8,781 nt of DNA from NCBI GenBank assembly GCA_025350445.1, contig JANXXV010000009.1, forward strand, positions 1-8,781, in the 5' to 3' direction. Below the pieces are notes generated by a model. That model was not told the origin of the DNA. It ran no database searches and worked only from the letters and a program-made list of their open reading frames with translations. The translations under genes and the position numbers were made by a program. Source of the stretch: Bryobacteraceae bacterium. GTDB taxonomy: Bacteria; Acidobacteriota; Terriglobia; Bryobacterales; Bryobacteraceae. Below, in pieces: positions 1 to 5,467 of this stretch. Each line of letters begins with the position of its first letter. The first letter of the stretch is position 1.

Positions 1-218
1 AAGATGAGGAACGGCACGCGGTAGGTTCCGCTTGGGCCGGTTGTTACTACTTTGGAAATGTTCGTGCCGGTATTGATCACCGTTACGTTTACGCCGGGCA
101 TCACCGATCCGCTGACGTCGCGGACTTCCCCGCTGATGGAACCGGTGATTTCCTGAGAGTGCAGAGACTGTACCGTTAACAGCGCACAGGCTATGAAAAG
201 CGAATACCAAAGCTTCAT
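1..218 (-). CDS. TonB-dependent receptor (Oar-like), N-terminal fragment with carboxypeptidase-regulatory-like domain; cut by left window edge
   Basis: Seventy-two codons are visible before the window ends. Residues 1-22 form a signal peptide (MKLWYSLFIACALLTVQS, hydrophobic core, likely cleavage near HSQ), so the product is exported. The following 'GSISGEVRDVSGSVMPG' and 'NTGTNISKVVTTGPSGTYRV' match the start of a carboxypeptidase-regulatory-like beta-sandwich, as found ahead of the plug and barrel of Oar-type TonB-dependent outer-membrane receptors, which run to about 1000-1200 residues and are abundant in Acidobacteriota. The start is supported by an AGGAGA Shine-Dalgarno sequence a few bases upstream and by the signal peptide beginning exactly there. 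Substrate is unknown; members are thought to take up large carbohydrates or peptides. The plug and barrel lie outside the window, so another protein with the same N-terminal domain remains possible. Confidence 0.85.
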   Translation of the reverse strand, partial: MKLWYSLFIACALLTVQSLHSQEITGSISGEVRDVSGSVMPGVNVTVINTGTNISKVVTTGPSGTYRVPFLI

Positions 219-579
219 GCTTTCTCCTTTTTAGTTTGCCGCCGGACAAGGGAGTGCAAGTGGTATCGGTCATTATACCGCCGCGGGCGGGCATTGCGGC
301 GGGTTGGAATTTGTTTGGGCATGATGCGTGAGTGAGTTGCGTTCAGCGGTTCGGTTTGCGAAGCGCAGCCAATCCCGACATCGGATAGTTGGGGATTGGG
401 TTGCTCCGAGAAAAACATTTGGCCACGATGAATGGGATAAATCGGATAAGACCTATTTTGGCAAGCCAGTGAGTTCTTCTCCGGCCTCGCGGGAGAGCTA
501 CAGCCCATGCGCGTTTTGTTTGTGCGATTCGCGGGGTTGGTTACTTCGTTTGCCATAGGGGAGGACGCATAGCGCTTGG
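219..579. other. Intergenic stretch, 361 bp, no convincing gene
   Basis: Apart from the receptor promoter and ribosome-binding site at its left end, I see no gene with family resemblance. Open frames cross it on both strands but look like compositional shadows. Because the minus-strand hypothetical gene to the right ends early for its family, part of this DNA could be the decayed 3' half of that gene, but no frame here gives recognisable residues. Confidence 0.4.
272..277 (-). promoter_or_regulatory. Candidate -10 box for the TonB-receptor gene
   Basis: The minus strand reads a perfect TATAAT here, about 54 bp upstream of the receptor start codon. No good -35 hexamer stands at the usual 16-18 bp distance in this GC-rich stretch, so this is a consensus -10 only. 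Two other genes of the window also have TATAAT at a comparable distance, which raises its plausibility. Confidence 0.45.
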
Positions 580-954
580 CTATGGTGTCTTCAAGCGGCG
601 GGTTGTGTCGAAGTCGCGACCTTCGTTCGACATGCAGGTGGAGATTCCTTCGCCGTTGTCGATCGATTGTTTTGGAACTATGCCGAGACCGTTCTCGAAT
701 GTTGCGGTTTCTACCCGGCGGCAGCGGAGGAGACGCCAGTAGTTCTGCGCTATCTGGTCCGCGATGCGGTGCTCTTGCGGAGTGTGCGGGCGGTACTCCA
801 TGACGATGCCGGCACGGAGTTTCTGGTACTCCGCTTCTTCCTGGTGCTCTATGACTATGTGTTTCGCAGTTAGCCCGTGCTTGCTGGCGCTTTGCGGCCC
901 TCTGGGAAGGCTCGCGATGCGGCGGTTGGCCGCCAGTTGTCTGGCAGTTGCCAT
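580..954 (-). CDS. Conserved acidobacterial hypothetical protein, short and probably C-terminally truncated
   Basis: 124 residues, function unknown. The N-terminus (RQLAANRRIAS, residues 5-15), then 'KHGLTAKHIVIE' (about 25-36) and 'DQIAQNYWRLLRCRRVETATFEN' (split around 66-88) match a cytoplasmic hypothetical family, common in Acidobacteriota, whose members open with 'ANRRNAxxSTGPxT...KHGLTA'. From memory, members are usually about 200 residues or more and carry further helices after the 'FDTxRR' segment; here a TAG follows shortly after 'FDTTRRLKTP'. The piece between 'ANRR' and 'KHGLTA' also looks shorter than usual. No signal peptide or membrane helix is present; the composition is charged and helical. 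The ATG is chosen because a strong GGAGAGG stands 6 bp ahead (bases 961-967). It may be a functional short variant or a decaying gene. Confidence 0.6.
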   Translation of the reverse strand: MATARQLAANRRIASLPRGPQSASKHGLTAKHIVIEHQEEAEYQKLRAGIVMEYRPHTPQEHRIADQIAQNYWRLLRCRRVETATFENGLGIVPKQSIDNGEGISTCMSNEGRDFDTTRRLKTP

Positions 955-1065
955 TTCGTTCCTCTCCTTCGGCTACTGGCGGGTGTGGACTGCCCTTGCG
1001 ATTTCGAGTTTTGCATGAGGGCGAAGTGGGTGTGTTGGATGGTTGGCTGTACGTTGCTGACTGCA

Positions 1066-1094
1066 ATTAGAAGAAAGTTGAAAATCGTTGGGAA
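1066..1094 (-). promoter_or_regulatory. Weak candidate promoter for the 124-residue hypothetical gene
   Basis: On the minus strand TTCCCA (1094-1089) and TCTAAT (1071-1066) are separated by 17 bp, matching 4 of 6 and 5 of 6 sigma-70 consensus bases. It would give a leader of roughly 100 nt. Chance matches of this quality are common. Confidence 0.25.
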
Positions 1095-1267
1095 CGAAAA
1101 ACGGCTGGTGTTGAGAGCTTCGTGGCGGGAGGATCTCTTCCTCGGCACTGGGCCACGACGGTTGCAAGCGGCCACTACTCCCGACTATAACCGCAGACCA
1201 CAGATGCTGTTCGCCACAAAACGGCCGAGTGGATTGACGCAGCCAAGGGCGGTTCCCAGGATCTATC

Positions 1268-1297
1268 TTCAGACGGCGATTCGTCTTGCGGTATACT
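1268..1297 (+). promoter_or_regulatory. Candidate sigma-70 promoter of the esterase gene
   Basis: TATACT (1292-1297) lies 18 bp after TTCAGA (1268-1273), matching 5 of 6 and 4 of 6 consensus bases. Transcription would begin near 1304, leaving a leader of only about 10 nt before the ATG at 1315. That agrees with the lack of a Shine-Dalgarno sequence there. Confidence 0.45.
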
Positions 1298-1314
1298 GCC
1301 GCTGCGGCATTTTA

Positions 1315-2232
1315 ATGAGGCATTTGATCTTTGCTCTGTGCGTTGTGTTTGCGTCTAACAGGCTGTTCGCCCAGAAGCCTGGCTGGCAGCCATCGCCGGG
1401 CCACGCGCAAGTGCCGATATGGCCAGGCACTGCCCCTGACGCGCGGTTTGGCCCGCCGCCCAACACCGAAACGACGCCGGAACCGGGAGAGGTGGACAAC
1501 GTCTCACGACCCACGATGACGGTCTATTCGCCAAAGGGTAAAAATACGGGTGCCGCGGTAGTCGTCTTTCCCGGCGGGGGTTATTACGTCCTGGCAATCG
1601 ATCTCGAAGGCACGGAGGTCTGTGACTGGCTGACCTCAAAAGGGATCACGTGTGTGCTGTTGAAGTACCGCGTTCCGAACTCGGGCATGCACGGGGATGG
1701 GCGACGTCAGATAAAGCCGAAAGCCCCAATGGCGCTGGAAGATGCGCAGAGGACAATGGGGCTGGTCCGCTTTCGGGCCGCGGAGTACCGTATCGATCCG
1801 CACAAGATCGGCGTGCTTGGATTCTCAGCAGGCGGCCACCTGGTGGCGGATATCAGCACGCACTTCGACAAACGTTTGTATCCCGCCGTAGATACGGCCG
1901 ACAAAGTAAGCTGCCGCCCCGATTTCGCAGTGGCGCTTTATCCGGGACATCTCTGGATTTCCAAAGCGCGCTTTGAGTTGAATCCAGATGTTCCTGTCAC
2001 CGGCCAGACGCCTCCCACCTTTTTGCTGCAGGCCGAGAATGACCCCGTGGACAGTGTCAACAACTCGCTGGTTTACTACATTGCGCTGAAGAACGCCGGG
2101 GTTCCAGTAGAAATGCATTTATACGCGGAAGGCAAGCATGCCTTTGGGCTGCGTCCCTCGAAGTTTCCGATAACGCGATGGCCTGAGCTGGTGGAGACGT
2201 GGCTGGGTACAATCGGGATGATTTCGAAGTAG
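1315..2232 (+). CDS. Secreted alpha/beta hydrolase, acetyl-xylan-esterase/BD-FAE-like
   Basis: 305 residues. Residues 1-20 (MRHLIFALCVVFASNRLFAQ) are a signal peptide, so the enzyme acts in the periplasm or outside. The alpha/beta-hydrolase landmarks are in order: oxyanion-hole loop PGGGY (86-90), nucleophile elbow GFSAGG with Ser171, acid Asp243 in 'AENDPVDSVNNS', and His275 in 'GKHAFG'. This arrangement, with 'PPTFLLQAENDPV' before the acid, fits the family annotated as xylan or xyloside esterases and 'BD-FAE'-type hydrolases, which remove acetyl or similar ester groups from plant polysaccharides; the exact substrate cannot be read from sequence. The ATG at 1315 is chosen over upstream in-frame starts because the signal peptide begins there; no Shine-Dalgarno precedes it, and a promoter-like TATACT 18 bp upstream suggests a very short leader. 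It converges with the dienelactone-hydrolase-like gene. Confidence 0.88.
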   Translation: MRHLIFALCVVFASNRLFAQKPGWQPSPGHAQVPIWPGTAPDARFGPPPNTETTPEPGEVDNVSRPTMTVYSPKGKNTGAAVVVFPGGGYYVLAIDLEGTEVCDWLTSKGITCVLLKYRVPNSGMHGDGRRQIKPKAPMALEDAQRTMGLVRFRAAEYRIDPHKIGVLGFSAGGHLVADISTHFDKRLYPAVDTADKVSCRPDFAVALYPGHLWISKARFELNPDVPVTGQTPPTFLLQAENDPVDSVNNSLVYYIALKNAGVPVEMHLYAEGKHAFGLRPSKFPITRWPELVETWLGTIGMISK

Positions 2233-2557
2233 GTGCTCCGGGATCGCTTACTACAAACGGGACTTGGCGCTCTCGCAGTGGCCCTTCCTCCCGGAAGTGC
2301 ACGTTTCTTGCGCTCTACGTTGCGGTTCCAGCGACGGGACGAACGGCCGCTTCATCAAAGCGCTTCGGATGACGTGACAAACCCCACCATGAAGAACTTC
2401 GACCCAAGATTCCGGCTCGACAACTTCAGTACCGATAAGCTAGCCAGCATCCGCTCAACTTTCGGCTTGCCGGTCATCCGCCGGTAGCCGGATCCCGACA
2501 TTTCTTCGGCAGAGATCCGGCGAAGACTTCGCGGTATCAGCTCTCAGAACGCGATGT
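2233..2557. other. Convergent intergenic stretch, 325 bp
   Basis: This stretch lies between the stop codons of two convergent genes. An open frame crosses it, but it begins with a GTG directly at the esterase stop and resembles nothing. Near its right end are hairpins that could end transcription from both sides, and a 13-nt match to the dispersed repeat near 6798. Confidence 0.5.
2487..2521. terminator. Candidate bidirectional hairpin between convergent genes
   Basis: GCCGGATC (2487-2494) and GATCCGGC (2514-2521) are perfect 8-bp inverted arms around a 19-nt loop. A second short palindrome (GCGAAG A CTTCGC, 2520-2532) abuts it. There is no T-tract, so this is not a classical intrinsic terminator; position between two converging genes is the main support. 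Confidence 0.35.
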
Positions 2558-3421
2558 TCAGGCCAACGCTTTTCCGTACAGCGCTAGCAAGCGGCTCCAT
2601 GCCTTCTCGGCCAGAGGCTCGTTGTAGACCCGCGAATCGGGAGGGCACCAGCCATGCGCTGAGCCAGTGTATACTTCGATCTCCGCGGGCAGGTTCGCCG
2701 TGGCAAACGTCTCTTTCAGTGCGGTCTTGTCGTTGGGTGACCGCTTGTCGTCATTTTCCGCGATTGCGATGAGGAACTGCGCCTTGGTCTTCGCAGCCTG
2801 AAGGTGCGGACTGTTTGGCGCATCGGTCACGAGTCCGCCACCATGGAATGAGGCGACTGCTCCGATACGATCGGGCACGGCGGCCGCCGTCCGAAACGCG
2901 ATCGGACCACCCATGCAATAGCCCTGTGTGCCAATCTTCCGGTTCCCGGCAACCGGCGTTTGCCCGTCCAGCCACCCGATGAAGGCTTTTGCGTCCGTCA
3001 TGTGCGTCGTCTCGTTCAGAGCTCGCGCGAGCGGCATCAACTCCTGGATTGGAGTTGCGCTGCCGGCTTCCGCAGTAGGGGCTTTCTTGACGCGGTAGAA
3101 AGGATTCACCACGAGCACCGAATACCCCGATTCGGCGAGCCGTTTGCCCATCTGACGGAACGATGGCCGCAGCCCGAAGATGTCTGGCCACACTAGAACT
3201 CCCGGAGCTCTGCCGCTAGCCGGATGCACAAAGTAACAGTCCGCGGCGCCGTCCGGCGTCGTTATGTTTACGTCGGTTTCGGTGACGGTAGCCGCGTTGG
3301 CGGCTTTCGGCAGCATCATCGCGACGCCTGCTCCCAACATTACACCGAATTGCTTTCGTGTCACCAAACCGAGAGACTCGAACTCTTGCCGGTCCTCTTC
3401 GAAATGATCCTGATCACACAT
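2558..3421 (-). CDS. Dienelactone hydrolase family protein, exported
   Basis: 287 residues, alpha/beta hydrolase of the dienelactone hydrolase type. The Cys nucleophile is in 'GYCMGG' (Cys169), the acid is in 'AENDDK' (Asp224 or 225) and His256 is in 'SAHGW'. 'VWPDIFGLRP' (77-86) corresponds to the conserved active-site strand where classical enzymes carry a Glu; here Asp80. The first 20 residues (MCDQDHFEEDRQEFESLGLV) are acidic and precede 'TRKQFGVMLGAGVAMM...ANA', which resembles a Tat signal except that the twin Arg is Arg-Lys. Related proteins with a similar acidic 'MCD..' prefix and an RR motif are known, so periplasmic location is likely. True dienelactone hydrolases open chlorocatechol-derived lactones, but this family is broad and the substrate here is unknown. 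The start is set by a strong GAGGAGGG just upstream. Confidence 0.88.
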   Translation of the reverse strand: MCDQDHFEEDRQEFESLGLVTRKQFGVMLGAGVAMMLPKAANAATVTETDVNITTPDGAADCYFVHPASGRAPGVLVWPDIFGLRPSFRQMGKRLAESGYSVLVVNPFYRVKKAPTAEAGSATPIQELMPLARALNETTHMTDAKAFIGWLDGQTPVAGNRKIGTQGYCMGGPIAFRTAAAVPDRIGAVASFHGGGLVTDAPNSPHLQAAKTKAQFLIAIAENDDKRSPNDKTALKETFATANLPAEIEVYTGSAHGWCPPDSRVYNEPLAEKAWSRLLALYGKALA

Positions 3422-3470
3422 ACTCCCTCCTCATTGCCGTCCAGTTGCGTGGTAAAACCGCACGCGGGCT

Positions 3471-3476
3471 ATTATA
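3471..3476 (-). promoter_or_regulatory. Candidate -10 box for the dienelactone-hydrolase-like gene
   Basis: The minus strand reads TATAAT 50 bp upstream of the start codon. No convincing -35 hexamer lies at 16-18 bp. The distance resembles that of the TATAAT ahead of the TonB-receptor gene. Confidence 0.45.
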
Positions 3477-3572
3477 CCCACGCGTTCTGGTTCCGTGGGA
3501 TTTGAGGATTGAACTGAAGCTACCTCATTCCAGACAAATCATCGGCCAGGTTGAACGGTTTAGTCCTTGCAA

Positions 3573-3620
3573 GCCGGCTTTTCGCGCATCATCCGTCCAA
3601 CCGCCACTTGGCCGCGTAAT
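3573..3620 (+). repeat. Dispersed repeat A, copy 1
   Basis: About 48 bp matching 6811-6857 in the same orientation. The shared blocks are GCCGGCTTTT, then ATCATCCG, then the 17-nt CCAACCGCCACTTGGCC, then GTAAT, with differences only between blocks. Its centre is a small palindrome (CCAA, 7-nt loop, TTGG). No coding frame accounts for it. Such sequences are likely a genome-wide intergenic repeat family in this lineage. Confidence 0.75.
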
Positions 3621-3746
3621 CCCAGGTCCCGATCAAAAACGCCCCGGCAGGAACAATGACCGCCCGCCCGAACTTTATCCGCCGGAGCGCTTCCGATAAG
3701 GATCCAGTGTCCTGTCCCCCGTAAGAGTTGACGACGGGCGCAAGAG

Positions 3747-3766
3747 CGCTCGCCGAGGGGCGAGCG
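3747..3766. repeat. Perfect 8-bp hairpin
   Basis: CGCTCGCC (3747-3754) and GGCGAGCG (3759-3766) pair perfectly around a GAGG tetraloop. It lies immediately left of the direct repeat flanking the MITE-like element, and probably belongs to the older palindromic repeat into which that element inserted. There is no T-tract, so a terminator role is unproven. Confidence 0.6.
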
Positions 3767-3767
3767 T

Positions 3768-3776
3768 GCAGACAAG
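3768..3776 (+). repeat. Left copy of 9-bp direct repeat flanking the MITE-like element
   Basis: GCAGACAAG here is identical to 3947-3955. The base after the left copy is also G, as is the base after the right copy, so the duplication could be counted as 10 bp with an element one base shorter at its left end. Confidence 0.65.
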
Positions 3777-3946
3777 GCATAGGCGTTAAGATAAGCCAAA
3801 CTGCGGACTTCGCAGCACTACTCCCTCACGGTCGCGGCTCGGTTAACCCATTGATCCGGCTGAGCCGCGCGCGTGAGCAAGCGGTAGATGATCAACCGAA
3901 TCCGGAACATTTTCAAGAACAAACGTTCTTATCTTAACTCCTATGC
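3777..3946. mobile_element. MITE-like non-autonomous element with inverted ends and apparent 9-bp target duplication
   Basis: The 170-bp segment starts with GCATAGGCGTTAAGATAAG (3777-3795) and ends with CTTATCTTAACTCCTATGC (3928-3946), inverted copies agreeing at 18 of 19 positions. GCAGACAAG stands directly outside both ends (3768-3776 and 3947-3955), as expected of a target-site duplication. Inside are further inverted arms, CTCACGGTCGCGGCTC (3825-3840) with GAGCCGCGCGCGTGAG (3862-3877) at 14 of 16, and small perfect hairpins at 3801-3815 and 3915-3930, so most of the element could fold. It encodes no transposase. Removing it restores the palindrome GCAGAC AAGGT GTCTGC. The family of its helper element cannot be told from these ends. 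Confidence 0.65.
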
Positions 3947-3955
3947 GCAGACAAG
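3947..3955 (+). repeat. Right copy of 9-bp direct repeat flanking the MITE-like element
   Basis: GCAGACAAG, identical to the left copy. Together with the following bases it forms two competing palindromes: GCAGAC/GTCTGC (3947-3952 with 3957-3962), and CAAGGTG/CACCTTG (3952-3958 with 3966-3972, perfect 7 bp). These are the remains of the host repeat. Confidence 0.65.
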
Positions 3956-4012
3956 GTGTCTGCCCCACCTTGCGCCCAGTAGCATGTTTTAAAGAATTAG
4001 CGGGACGGCACA

Positions 4013-4130
4013 CTAGGAGTCTGTCGGAGATAGAATTTCTCGAACGTAGAATCAATAACTTACGAACATTGCATGGTCTGTAAGTGATTGATTCTTGGTC
4101 GAAAACAGCTTCATTCCGACAGACTCCTAG
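4013..4130. mobile_element. Second MITE-like palindromic element, 118 bp, ends in CTAG
   Basis: The 16-bp ends CTAGGAGTCTGTCGGA (4013-4028) and TCCGACAGACTCCTAG (4115-4130) are perfect inverted copies. A second nested pair of 16-bp arms (4048-4063 and 4080-4095) matches at 15 of 16 positions around a 16-nt loop. The outermost CTAG is itself palindromic, so it may be a 4-bp target duplication rather than part of the ends; the element would then be 4017-4126. It encodes nothing recognisable, so it is either a non-autonomous element mobilised from elsewhere or a structured intergenic repeat. It resembles neither of the other repeats in the window. Confidence 0.65.
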
Positions 4131-4191
4131 CGTTAGACGACCATCGGCGCCGCATTTGAACTATCCGGCCGCTCCGCTTCCACAACAGGCC

Positions 4192-4207
4192 ACCCGACTT
4201 TTCGGGT
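4192..4207. repeat. Small perfect hairpin
   Basis: ACCCGA and TCGGGT pair around CTTT, a 6-bp stem. No T-tract follows on either strand. Function is unknown; it could be chance. Confidence 0.3.
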
Positions 4208-4268
4208 TGCCGTCCAATACCCTGAAAATGCCGGACGAAGGCGAGTGATCGGATAACCGCGATCAATG

Positions 4269-4274
4269 TATAAT
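4269..4274 (+). promoter_or_regulatory. Candidate -10 box for the isomerase/epimerase gene
   Basis: Perfect TATAAT, 70 bp upstream of the start codon. No convincing -35 hexamer was found at the standard spacing. Confidence 0.45.
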
Positions 4275-4344
4275 CGCGTGATCGGCTTGGATAGCAAACG
4301 GGATTGAAAATTCCGATCTGGCGATCTTGAGAAGGAAGGTGCCT

Positions 4345-5271
4345 ATGACGAGTGAACTGACCCGACGTGCGATGCTTGCCGGCAGTGTGGGTTTTGCCGG
4401 CGCCGCGGGACTGTCCGGTGCGCCCGCCAACCCCACCGTCAGACCGAAGTACTACCACATGAGCCAATCGTCCATTAACTATCAGGCGGAGTTTAAGTCC
4501 GGCAAGATGGACATTTTCAGCTTTATGGAGACCTGCCGGGCTCTGGACCTGGATGGGCTGGATATCCACGTGGGCCAGCTCAAAAGCCAGGTTGACCGGG
4601 CATACCTGAAAGAGGTGCGCCGGGGGTGCCTGAACCGGGGGATGCCGATAGCATCGATTTGCGTGAGTACGGAGTTCGGGCGGGCGGCCGAAGCCGTCCC
4701 CAAAGAACTGGAGAAAGCGCGGATCGCCATGGAGGCGGGAATGTTTCTGGGCGCTCCGATCCTGCGCACGTTTGTCGGCTCTCCGCCTTCGCCGGACAAG
4801 CGGGACGAGGCGTTTCGCCGCGGAGTCGATGCCCTACGGAAAACCGCCGAGATCGGGGCCGAGTTAGGCATGCCGGTGTCGCTGCAGAACCACAGCGGTC
4901 TGACGAGCACGGGAGAGGACATGCTCCGTTTCCACCGCGAAGTGAACCATCCCAACTTCACCCTGCTTCTGGATATCGGACATTTCGCCGGCAGGGACGG
5001 GCCGAATGGCCCGAAGATCCCCGGAACTACCTATGAAGATTACTATCACAGCATCGAACAGGTGGCTCCACTGACCCAGTTCGTGCGTGCCAAAGTTTAC
5101 GATCTGGACCAGAACGGCCGCGAGAAGTGGATTGACTACGACCGTGTTTTTAATATCCTCCGCAAAGTACACTTCAACGGGTTCATCAGCATGATTTATG
5201 AAGGTAAAGAAGATAAATTCACGGTGATCCCGAATGCCATCCGGTTCCTGCGGTCGTTCGTCATGAGTTGA
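4345..5271 (+). CDS. Sugar phosphate isomerase/epimerase-like TIM-barrel protein with Tat signal
   Basis: 308 residues. 'LTRRAMLAGSVGFAGAAGLSG' near residues 5-25 (split here) is a Tat signal, so a folded, possibly cofactor-bound protein is exported. The rest fits the xylose-isomerase-like/AP-endonuclease-2 TIM barrel: 'LDGLDIHVG' (69-77), 'ILRTFVG' (139-145), 'PVSLQNHSG' (177-185), 'LLLDIGHF' (207-214), 'FVRAKVYD' (246-253) and 'SMIYEG' (282-287). Family members bind a divalent metal through Glu, Asp, His and Glu; Asp210, His213 and Glu286 are present, but Gln181 stands where a Glu is expected and Arg248 where the strand-7 His is expected. The substrate is unknown. The ATG at 4345 is preferred to an in-frame TTG at 4327 because AAGGAAGGT precedes it at proper spacing. 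It probably forms its own transcript. Confidence 0.82.
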   Translation: MTSELTRRAMLAGSVGFAGAAGLSGAPANPTVRPKYYHMSQSSINYQAEFKSGKMDIFSFMETCRALDLDGLDIHVGQLKSQVDRAYLKEVRRGCLNRGMPIASICVSTEFGRAAEAVPKELEKARIAMEAGMFLGAPILRTFVGSPPSPDKRDEAFRRGVDALRKTAEIGAELGMPVSLQNHSGLTSTGEDMLRFHREVNHPNFTLLLDIGHFAGRDGPNGPKIPGTTYEDYYHSIEQVAPLTQFVRAKVYDLDQNGREKWIDYDRVFNILRKVHFNGFISMIYEGKEDKFTVIPNAIRFLRSFVMS

Positions 5272-5311
5272 AACAGTATGGGGCGGGCGCCGCGCGGGGA
5301 AGTATCCGCTG

Positions 5312-5393
5312 GTCAACTTGGCCGTAACGTTGGCGTTCCGCTGATCGGCGTGATCTCCCGGCATCAGCACAAGGGAGCCATGGACGTGTTTCG
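5312..5393 (+). repeat. Dispersed repeat B, copy 1
   Basis: Matches 6202-6285. The best block, CGTTCCGCTGATCGGCGTGA (5334-5353, continuing TC), differs at one of 22 bases. The 29 bases ending in GTTCC before it agree at about 22 positions, and a GCACAAG follows in both. It sits just downstream of the isomerase gene. The gap to the next gene is under 200 bp and holds nothing else clear. Confidence 0.65.
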
Positions 5394-5467
5394 CCCCGTG
5401 CGATAACCTTCGGGCGCCGTACACCCGCGCATCCCCGGTTTTCGTAAATCCGAGTTAGGATAGTCCC

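Larger units (their letters stand above)
955..1314. other. Divergent intergenic stretch, 360 bp
   Basis: This space separates the minus-strand hypothetical gene from the plus-strand esterase. It holds candidate promoters for both (around 1066-1094 minus and 1268-1297 plus). The esterase frame stays open back to 877, but nothing in that extension resembles a protein, and the signal peptide at 1315 marks the real start. No RNA gene or repeat was recognised. Confidence 0.5.
3422..4344. other. Large intergenic region (about 0.92 kb) packed with palindromic repeats
   Basis: The region lies between divergent genes and has no convincing coding sequence. From left to right it holds the minus-strand promoter, one copy of a dispersed repeat (3573-3620), a perfect 8-bp hairpin (3747-3766), an older palindrome split by a MITE-like insertion (3777-3946), a second MITE-like element (4013-4130), a small hairpin (4192-4207) and a TATAAT ahead of the isomerase gene. 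Short open frames here, for example on the minus strand at 3589-3780, read through these repeats and look incidental. Confidence 0.6.

Noticed and set aside
215..1066. Long minus-strand open frame of 283 codons near the left end
   Set aside because: It overlaps the better-supported 124-residue gene in another frame, has Arg/Pro-rich low-complexity composition, no family resemblance and no ribosome-binding site.
877..1314. N-terminal extension of the esterase frame
   Set aside because: The signal peptide begins exactly at 1315, and the 146 upstream codons resemble no protein and overlap the divergent gene's promoter region.
2233..2487. Plus-strand open frame immediately after the esterase stop
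   Set aside because: It starts with GTG abutting the stop codon, has no ribosome-binding site of its own and no recognisable motif; it overlaps the repeat and hairpin region.
3589..3780. Minus-strand open frame of 63 codons in the large intergenic region
   Set aside because: It runs through repeat A and a hairpin; its tail is produced by the repeat and no known family or ribosome-binding site is visible.
3747..4130. CRISPR array
   Set aside because: The repeats here are inverted or single pairs without regular spacers; there are no direct repeats at constant spacing and no cas genes.
4327..4344. TTG start for the isomerase gene
   Set aside because: A well-spaced AAGGAAGGT favours the ATG at 4345, and the Tat signal needs no extra residues.
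3422..4344. Small RNA or riboswitch upstream of the isomerase or hydrolase gene
   Set aside because: The hairpins belong to inverted-repeat elements; no known riboswitch core or intrinsic terminator with a T-tract was recognised.
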